11,389 bases of DNA, from NCBI GenBank assembly GCA_026986355.1, contig JALSOO010000113.1, positions 1 through 11,389 of the forward strand, in the 5' to 3' direction. Below the pieces are notes generated by a model, which saw only the letters and a list, made by a program, of their open reading frames with translations, did not search any database and had not been told where the DNA came from. The DNA is from Campylobacteraceae bacterium. GTDB lineage: Bacteria; Campylobacterota; Campylobacteria; Campylobacterales; Sulfurovaceae. Positions 6,438 to 11,389 of the stretch are shown piece after piece. The position numbers and the translations under genes are program-made. The stretch's first letter is position 1, and each line of letters opens with the position of its first letter.

Positions 6438-8021
6438 TTGTTTAATCTACAAAACTACTCTACTCAAAATATAAAGAATGATATTCTTTCTGGAGCATTG
6501 GTCGCTGTGGCACTTATCCCTGAAGCCATTGCTTTTTCTGCTATTGCAGGAGTCAATCCTATGGTTGGTCTATATTCTGCTTTTATTATCGGTTTGGTAA
6601 CCTCTATACTTGGTGGTAAAGCAGGTATGATTTCAGGTGCAACGGGTGCTGTTGCCATTGTATTTGTCTCTTTGGGTGTTTCTGTTAAAGCTCTATATCC
6701 AGAGCTAGACAACGAAGCACTCTCTATTATGATACTTCATCATATACTTATTGCCTCTATATTTGCAGGTCTATTCCAAATTGCCATTGGTCTAATGAAA
6801 ATGGGTAAATTTATCCGTCTAGTACCACAACCTGCAATGTTTGGATTTGTAAATGGACTAGCTATCGTTATAGCCTTAGCTCAGCTTAAATTTTTAGCCC
6901 CTACTAATATCGAATCACTCTCATGGATAGAGACGATACAACACAGCTTTAGTGAAAACTATATCATGTATATACTTATCATTTTAACTATGTTAATTAT
7001 GCATTTTTTACCACGATATACAAAAGCTATTCCAGCAGGATTGGTTGCTATTATAGCTTTAACATTAGTTGTATATATTACAGGTACTGATACTAAATTG
7101 GTAGGTCAACTATTTGGAGATATAACCTCCATCTCACTACCTCATTTTGTAATGCCTGATAAATCTTTATTTACAATCCAATCCATGTATATTATCATTC
7201 CTACTGGATTTTTAGTAGCGTTAGTGGGGCTTATTGAATCTCTTCTTACTCTCTCTGTACTCGATGAGATGAGTGGAACAAAAGGTTCAGGAAATCGTGA
7301 ATGTGTTGCACAAGGTATCGGAAATGTATGTTCAGGTAGCTTTGGTGGTATGGCAGGGTGTGCTATGATTGGTCAAAGTATGATAAACTACTCTTCTGGT
7401 GGTCTTGGTCGGTTATCATCATTTGTTGCTTCTGTGTTTCTGCTTGTACTTGTAGTGAGTCTCTTCCCTGTCATCTCTGCTGTTCCTGTAGCTGTTTTGA
7501 TTGGTATTATGTTTATGGTAAGTATCGGTACATTTGAATTTTCAAGTTTGAGACGAATAAAACATATGCAAAAATCAGATGCGTTTGTACTCTTAACCGT
7601 AACCATTATTACCATATTTGCTGATTTGGCAATTGCAGTAATTGCAGGTATTATTATCTCTGCTCTAGTATTTGCTTGGAAACATGCAAAGATTCACTCA
7701 AAGATTGAAGAAGATAATGATAAAAAAAGAGTTTATAAACTTGAAGGCCCTCTATTTTTTGCCTCTGTTACCTCTTTTTATGAACAGTTTGATATTGAGG
7801 AAGACCCTGATGAGGTTATTCTTGATTTCAAAGATGCTAGAGTAATGGATAGTTCAGGAGCAGAAGCAATTGATGCTATCACAGAGAAGTATAAAAAAGC
7901 AGGGAAAAAACTAACTATTAGACACCTATCAAATGATTGTAAAAAAGTTTTAAAAACAGCAGGACCATTCTGTACCTATGAAGAAGATGACCCTACTTAT
8001 AAAGTAGCTATAAATCAATAA
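6438..8021 (+). CDS. SulP/SLC26-family anion transporter with STAS domain
   Basis: 527-residue inner-membrane transporter. Residues about 15-415 form the hydrophobic 7+7 inverted-repeat core. Family features seen are LSGALVAVALIPEAIAFS (18-34), GLYSAF (44-49), ISGATGAVAIV (65-75), RLVPQPAMFGFVNGLAI (127-143) and the later GNRECVAQGIGNVCSGSFGG (285-304). A linker leads to a cytoplasmic STAS domain (about 430-515) with the hallmark DSSG turn (471-474, VMDSSGAEAID). The substrate cannot be read from the sequence: SulP proteins carry sulfate, bicarbonate, chloride or dicarboxylates. In an autotrophic campylobacterotan, sulfate or bicarbonate are the obvious candidates. The TTG start at 6438 has a good Shine-Dalgarno and lies 15 bases after the peptidase gene, so the two are probably co-transcribed. 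No truncation or frameshift seen. Confidence 0.92.
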   Translation: MFNLQNYSTQNIKNDILSGALVAVALIPEAIAFSAIAGVNPMVGLYSAFIIGLVTSILGGKAGMISGATGAVAIVFVSLGVSVKALYPELDNEALSIMILHHILIASIFAGLFQIAIGLMKMGKFIRLVPQPAMFGFVNGLAIVIALAQLKFLAPTNIESLSWIETIQHSFSENYIMYILIILTMLIMHFLPRYTKAIPAGLVAIIALTLVVYITGTDTKLVGQLFGDITSISLPHFVMPDKSLFTIQSMYIIIPTGFLVALVGLIESLLTLSVLDEMSGTKGSGNRECVAQGIGNVCSGSFGGMAGCAMIGQSMINYSSGGLGRLSSFVASVFLLVLVVSLFPVISAVPVAVLIGIMFMVSIGTFEFSSLRRIKHMQKSDAFVLLTVTIITIFADLAIAVIAGIIISALVFAWKHAKIHSKIEEDNDKKRVYKLEGPLFFASVTSFYEQFDIEEDPDEVILDFKDARVMDSSGAEAIDAITEKYKKAGKKLTIRHLSNDCKKVLKTAGPFCTYEEDDPTYKVAINQ

Positions 8022-8024
8022 AAT

Positions 8025-9137
8025 TTAGAAGTTGGTATCAACCAACTTCAATAAAAAATCAACCACATACTCCGATTGAGATAGAACTATCAATAGACTA
8101 ATAGAGAAAAATAGCCACTTATAACTTGCTTTTTCAATATATAAAAAATAGATAGAGATACCTCCAAGCCATATATCAAAAACTATTAAAAGATATAACG
8201 AATTAAGGTCAACACCATCAGCTACTCTTAGTAAAATAGAGAATGCCAATATAAAACTTAATAGTAAAAGAGGCTTCCAAATCAACTCTTTAAAAAAATC
8301 GGGGAAATTATCTACCAATGGTGTCCAAAACATATAGGTAATAATAGCAAAAAAGCTATAACCAATAACCAACCAATCAATATCTAATAACTCTTCCCAC
8401 ATACCAAAAACTAATATTTTGAGAATATAAGCAGAGAGTACCAAAAGATAAAGTATCGTAACAGGAGTCAAAATATATTTGGTAAAGACCTCTCCTACTC
8501 GTGTATACTGTTTTAACTGTAATAGACAGATATATTTTGGCAGATGAAAGAGAAAGAAATTAACAGAAAAGAGTCCTAAAACTAAAATTATAAACTCTAA
8601 ATAACGCTTATCTAAAATTTCTAATCCAAACAATTTATGTAGATAATAGATCAATAGATAAAAAACTATATAGATGGTCAATGTTAATAGAATAGTTGAG
8701 AGTAAAACCAATAAAATCTTCATTGTCCACTCCCATATATTCTTGTTGGATATATCTATATTAAAAAAAGGAGCCCAAAAAAACATAAAAGAGAGTGCAA
8801 AGATAAGCAGTATATGCCTCAAAACAGTTATAGGCTCTATCTCTAAGGGTAAAAAATAGAAATAACCACCCAAAAGAGCAACTCCAATAAGTTTAAACCA
8901 AATAGAACGATTTAAAAGATGAAATACAGGAAAAAGAAAAATTCCCAAACTCAAAACAAAAGCTAATTTAATCCCCAATAGTCCATAAACTTTATTAATA
9001 GAACTTGATTCAAACTCAATAAAGAGTATTAAAATCAAAGAGACCAAAAAAGCTGAAAGACTTGCCAAGGGAAAACGTTTGAATGTATCCAATATAGTCC
9101 TAGATAATCTATCTAAAATATCAAGAAAAGTATTCAC
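8025..9137 (-). CDS. Multi-pass membrane protein, DUF4153 type
   Basis: 370 residues, very hydrophobic, roughly ten predicted membrane segments by eye (about 25-42, 52-74, 82-97, 106-126, 139-165, 180-200, 219-243, 253-272, 287-304, 312-333). The segment VFTKYILTPVTILYLLVLSAYILKI (positions 217-241; key pattern F-x-K/Q-Y-I-L-x-P followed by I/L-Y and A-Y-x-x-K-I) resembles the core of the DUF4153 family, whose function is unknown. That assignment is from memory of the family pattern. The start is GTG at 9137 with AAAGGA 5 bases upstream; an ATG one frame over at 9139 is followed at once by TGA. The gene is convergent with the SulP gene (3-base gap), and its last codons form a strong hairpin. 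Codon use matches the neighbours. Confidence 0.72.
   Translation of the reverse strand: MNTFLDILDRLSRTILDTFKRFPLASLSAFLVSLILILFIEFESSSINKVYGLLGIKLAFVLSLGIFLFPVFHLLNRSIWFKLIGVALLGGYFYFLPLEIEPITVLRHILLIFALSFMFFWAPFFNIDISNKNIWEWTMKILLVLLSTILLTLTIYIVFYLLIYYLHKLFGLEILDKRYLEFIILVLGLFSVNFFLFHLPKYICLLQLKQYTRVGEVFTKYILTPVTILYLLVLSAYILKILVFGMWEELLDIDWLVIGYSFFAIITYMFWTPLVDNFPDFFKELIWKPLLLLSFILAFSILLRVADGVDLNSLYLLIVFDIWLGGISIYFLYIEKASYKWLFFSISLLIVLSQSEYVVDFLLKLVDTNF
8028..8049. terminator. Hairpin between convergent genes, possibly a bidirectional terminator
   Basis: GAAGTTGGT (8028-8036), loop ATCA, ACCAACTTC (8041-8049): a perfect 9-bp stem. It begins 7 bases after the SulP stop and occupies the last eight sense codons of the opposing DUF4153 gene. 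On the minus strand it is followed by TAAATTTTATTG, a partial T tract; on the plus strand no T tract follows. Location supports a terminator; the weak tails lower confidence. Confidence 0.45.
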
Positions 9138-9207
9138 ATCAATCCTTTAAAACATAATACTATATTTTATCGTAATTTAAATTAAAAGTATGAAATAATG
9201 TTATATT
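9138..9207. other. Short AT-rich gap upstream of the DUF4153 gene
   Basis: 70 bases between the CZB gene stop and the DUF4153 start. It contains the AAAGGA ribosome site (9148-9143), a low-complexity palindrome TAATTTAAATTA (9173-9184) and several TATAGT/TAAAAT-like sequences on the minus strand that could act as a -10 element. No hairpin terminator for the CZB gene is evident, so read-through into the DUF4153 gene is possible. Confidence 0.4.
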
Positions 9208-9666
9208 TTAATGAAAGTTTTTAAATCTTTCCTCACTAATAGTGTTTAATTTTTTCTCTATAATATTCATATAAGAGATTAACTCTTCAGATATTTTTTC
9301 TAATTCACCCAAATAAACCAATGAGTTATACTCCTCATTTGCCATAACTCTCTTTTTTCTATTAAAAAGCCTATCTAACCATGAACGTTTTCCCACCGAG
9401 AAGTAGATTTTAAATATTTTCATATATATATCATGTAACTCTTTGTGTTTTTTATCCAATTTTTTAACAGCATGTTCTGAAAAAATAGATAAAAGTATCT
9501 GCCCATCACAGTAAAGCCATTTCCCAAATTCACACTCTGTTACACCGATAGGAATATCATTTTTTTTTACCTCTAGTCCATGAACTAAGGCTTTAGCCCT
9601 ATCAACCCATACAATATGACCACGTCTTGCGACTCTAATATTTTTTAAAACTTCTGACTTTTCCAA
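9208..9666 (-). CDS. Stand-alone CZB (chemoreceptor zinc-binding) domain protein
   Basis: 152 residues, soluble, no membrane segment or signal peptide. The CZB pattern is clear: H17 in ARRGHIVWVDRAK, C45 in ECEFGKWLYCDG (family motif C-x-F-G-K-W), and H74/H78 in KKHKELHDIYMKI. These four residues match the 3-His/1-Cys zinc site known from CZB domains of chemoreceptors such as TlpD and of the diguanylate cyclase DgcZ. Here the domain is not fused to an MCP signalling domain or a GGDEF domain; instead it carries a basic stretch (RLFNRKKRVM, 99-108) and a helical C-terminus. It may sense zinc or oxidants such as HOCl and act on a partner in trans. The start is TTG at 9666 with AGGGAA just upstream; the next in-frame Met (residue 82) lies past the zinc site. 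It is divergent from the HdeD-family gene. Confidence 0.83.
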   Translation of the reverse strand: MEKSEVLKNIRVARRGHIVWVDRAKALVHGLEVKKNDIPIGVTECEFGKWLYCDGQILLSIFSEHAVKKLDKKHKELHDIYMKIFKIYFSVGKRSWLDRLFNRKKRVMANEEYNSLVYLGELEKISEELISYMNIIEKKLNTISEERFKNFH

Positions 9667-9698
9667 ATTTTTCCCTAAAAATATCTAATTTTTTAGAG

Positions 9699-9704
9699 AT
9701 TATA
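9699..9704 (-). promoter_or_regulatory. Candidate -10 box for the CZB gene
   Basis: TATAAT on the minus strand, 32 bases before the TTG start, giving a predicted leader of about 25 nt. A second TATAAT lies at 9725-9720, so one of the pair may be fortuitous. No -35 consensus is visible. Confidence 0.4.
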
Positions 9705-9798
9705 AATAAAAACATATTGATTATAGATTAACTTAAAAAACTACTATATTTTATCAAAACTAATAAAATGCTACTTTTGTAACAAACAATTTGCTAAT

Positions 9799-9882
9799 AA
9801 AGGAGTACAATTGCAATTAAATTATATAAAAAAAAGGATAAAAGATGTGGAAACATCCAATAGAGTCAGAGCTACTTCATAG
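9799..9882 (+). other. Possible 23-codon leader ORF overlapping the hdeD start
   Basis: AAAGGAG (9799-9805) is the best Shine-Dalgarno in this intergenic region and lies 5 bases before TTG at 9811. The frame runs TTG CAA TTA AAT TAT ATA AAA ... to TAG at 9880-9882: 23 codons, rich in Lys, Arg and Asn. It overlaps the start of the HdeD-family gene (9845) in a different frame. It could be a leader peptide coupling or attenuating translation of that gene, or simply chance. There is no independent support. Confidence 0.25.
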
Positions 9883-10402
9883 CTTTGAAAAAAATGCAAA
9901 AATTGCAGGTATTTTATTTATACTTTTAGGATTGGTAGGTGTTGTATTTCCTATATTTACATCATTAGCTGTTGTAGCCTTTGTAGCTTGGCTTATGATA
10001 TTAGCAGGAGTAATGGCAGGATATTTTACCTATCAAACAGATAAAAGAGATTGGGCAGGTTGGCTCAAAAGCTTTATTTTAGTTGGTGTAGCACTCTATA
10101 TGCTCTTCTCTCCATTAGGAGGAGTGGCAACATTAGGTCTACTATTTTCTATATATTTCTTTATAGACGCATTTAGTAGTTTTATGATGGCTACAAACAG
10201 CCACCCTAATAGAGGGTGGGGCTTTTGGGCATTTAATGCTATTATCTCTATGATTATGGGTGTTATTTTTATGATAGGTTGGCCTTTTAGCTCTATGGTT
10301 TTAGTCGGTCTCATGGTTGGATTTAGTCTACTATTTGATGGGATTGGTCTACTTGTTGGTGCTAGAGTATTTAAAAAAGTTATAAATGATGAACTCAACT
10401 GA
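9845..10402 (+). CDS. HdeD-family inner-membrane protein
   Basis: 185 residues with six membrane segments by eye (about 19-37, 41-62, 74-90, 93-114, 127-147, 150-171), in the pairwise pattern typical of HdeD/DUF308. Family-like features are IAGILFILLGLVGVVFP early, a short loop with DKRDWAGW (66-73), FIDAFSSFMMA (106-116), NRGWGFWAFNAIISMIMGVI (122-141) and a final GFSLLFDGIGLLVGARVFKK. In E. coli HdeD contributes to acid resistance at high cell density; the biochemical activity is not known. ATG at 9845 has Shine-Dalgarno AAAGG 7 bases upstream. The last 14-17 bases overlap the permease start, so the two genes are likely translationally coupled. It is divergent from the CZB gene. Confidence 0.88.
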   Translation: MWKHPIESELLHSFEKNAKIAGILFILLGLVGVVFPIFTSLAVVAFVAWLMILAGVMAGYFTYQTDKRDWAGWLKSFILVGVALYMLFSPLGGVATLGLLFSIYFFIDAFSSFMMATNSHPNRGWGFWAFNAIISMIMGVIFMIGWPFSSMVLVGLMVGFSLLFDGIGLLVGARVFKKVINDELN

Positions 10403-11389
10403 TAAAAAAGCTTTTGGCTTATGGAGTGCTGTATTTTTAGGTATTGGCTCTATGGTTGGAGCAGGTATCTTTGTTCTACTTGGAGAAGCAGGTGCAATTG
10501 CAGGTAATTTAGTATGGATTTCATTTATTTTTGGTGGAATTATCGCTCTACTTAGTGGATACTCATTAGCAAAGCTCTCAACTGCTTATCCTAGTCGTGG
10601 TGGAATTGTTGAATATCTAGTTCAATGTTATGGAGAGGGAGTTTTTTCAGGTTCTCTCTCTGTTCTATTTTATCTCTCTGGAATGGTTGCTATCGCAATG
10701 GTAGCAAAAACCTTTGGAACATACACCTCTATGCTTGTTGGAACAGTAGGGTCATTTTGGGTAAATCTCTATGCAAGTGCTATTTTGATTACTTTTATGC
10801 TTATTAATTTAGCAGGTAGTAGCCTTATTGCAAAGAGTGAAAATATTATCGTAATTATCAAACTATCTATTATTGTTATATTTACTATTGTTGTATTTTT
10901 CTATATTCAACCTAATCTTCTATCATTAAAAGATGCTCCACCTGCAATGAATATATTCTCTTCTGTAGCGTTGACATTTTTTGCATTTGAGGGTTTTAGA
11001 GTAATTACAAATACAGCTGAAGATATGGAAAATCCTCAAAAAAATATGATAAAAGCGATGATAATTGCAATTTTATTGGTTATGGTTTTATATGTTGCTG
11101 TCTCTTTTGCTGTTTTTGGTAATCTACCATTAAACGAGATTATTAAAGCTCAAGATTATGCACTTGCCGAGGCAGCTAAACCTGCATTTGGTCAAATAGG
11201 CTTTACTATTATGGCTCTAGCAGCTCTCATATCAACTGCTTCATCTATCAATGCAAACCTCTATGCCATTACCAATGTTACCTATCAAATGGCAAAAAAT
11301 GGGGAACTACCAAAAGTATACAAACATAATGTTTGGCACTCAACAGAGGGTTTAATTATAAGTACTATTATCCTAATTACATTTGTCAT
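10389..11389 (+). CDS. APC-superfamily amino-acid permease (3' end outside window)
   Basis: 333 codons visible, running off the right edge; full members are usually 420-480 residues. Inner-membrane LeuT-fold transporter for amino acids or related compounds. Seen: TM1 GIGSMVGAGIFVLLGEAGAIAG (18-39) with the unwound G-S-M-V-G-A-G-I motif that binds the substrate amino and carboxyl groups, and TM6 LTFFAFEGFRVITNTAEDMENP (195-216), characteristic of the APC family, followed by a basic KNMIKAM helix start. Later ISTASSINANLYAITNVTYQMAKNGELP (281-308) matches the TM8 to cytoplasmic-loop region. Substrate cannot be assigned. Two tandem in-frame ATGs (10386 and 10389) lie inside the end of the HdeD-family gene; I use the second. 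No strong Shine-Dalgarno is present, consistent with translational coupling. Confidence 0.9.
   Translation, partial: MNSTDKKAFGLWSAVFLGIGSMVGAGIFVLLGEAGAIAGNLVWISFIFGGIIALLSGYSLAKLSTAYPSRGGIVEYLVQCYGEGVFSGSLSVLFYLSGMVAIAMVAKTFGTYTSMLVGTVGSFWVNLYASAILITFMLINLAGSSLIAKSENIIVIIKLSIIVIFTIVVFFYIQPNLLSLKDAPPAMNIFSSVALTFFAFEGFRVITNTAEDMENPQKNMIKAMIIAILLVMVLYVAVSFAVFGNLPLNEIIKAQDYALAEAAKPAFGQIGFTIMALAALISTASSINANLYAITNVTYQMAKNGELPKVYKHNVWHSTEGLIISTIILITFV

Noticed and set aside
9173..9184. 12-bp palindrome TAATTTAAATTA upstream of the DUF4153 gene
   Set aside because: Composed only of A and T in a low-complexity stretch, so it carries little information.
9809..9818. 10-bp palindrome AATTGCAATT upstream of the hdeD-like gene as an operator
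   Set aside because: Short and AT-rich, expected by chance in this composition, and there is no second copy nearby.
10201..10219. Hairpin CCACCCT-AATAG-AGGGTGG followed by a short T run, terminator-like
   Set aside because: It lies inside the HdeD-family coding sequence, encoding the conserved HPNRGWGF loop, and both flanking parts of the protein are intact; it is a coding coincidence.
1..11389. CRISPR array, tRNA, rRNA, insertion sequence or phage genes
   Set aside because: No regularly spaced repeats, cloverleaf sequences, rRNA segments, transposase motifs or terminal inverted repeats were seen on reading both strands.

Overview
The window is AT-rich, densely packed bacterial chromosome. 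Several things point to a free-living, probably marine member of the Campylobacterota (Sulfurimonas/Sulfurovum-like). These are the long, mycobacterial-type DapD, the tsaE-lptB arrangement, AT-biased codon use, TATAAT-type -10 boxes without a clear -35, and several TTG/GTG starts. The genus is an inference; no rRNA gene or other marker is present to prove it. I saw no tRNA, rRNA, CRISPR array, transposase or phage gene.

Region 1 (1-3723, minus strand) is a tight six-gene operon. In transcription order it holds dapD (lysine/DAP synthesis), a small 77-residue protein of unknown function, an 82-residue S4 RNA-binding protein resembling RqcP/Hsp15, trpD (tryptophan synthesis), tsaE (tRNA t6A37 modification) and lptB (LPS-export ATPase, running off the left edge). 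Gaps are 0-12 bases or small overlaps, so expression is probably coupled. The content is core housekeeping metabolism.

Region 2 (3724-8021) starts with a 122-bp divergent intergenic region carrying two perfect palindromes. From it a plus-strand pair is read: an 858-residue zinc carboxypeptidase (M14 fold) with a long modular tail (FN3-like, two DNRLRE-like units, FN3-like), and 15 bases later a SulP-family anion transporter with a C-terminal STAS domain. The peptidase is the most unusual gene here. It has no signal peptide despite a tail typical of extracellular enzymes. Aligned by eye with bovine carboxypeptidase A, it has Arg where CPA has the specificity residue Ile255, and Lys where CPA has Tyr248.

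Region 3 (8025-9666, minus strand) holds a multi-pass membrane protein of DUF4153 type and, upstream of it, a stand-alone CZB (chemoreceptor zinc-binding) domain protein. The DUF4153 gene converges on the SulP gene, and a perfect 9-bp stem hairpin sits in its last codons.

Region 4 (9667-11389, plus strand) begins with a 178-bp divergent intergenic region, followed by an HdeD-family membrane protein whose 3' end overlaps the start of an APC-superfamily amino-acid permease that runs off the right edge. This recalls, but does not prove, the association of HdeD with an amino-acid antiporter in enterobacterial acid resistance. A short TTG-initiated ORF with a very good Shine-Dalgarno overlaps the hdeD start and may be a leader peptide.
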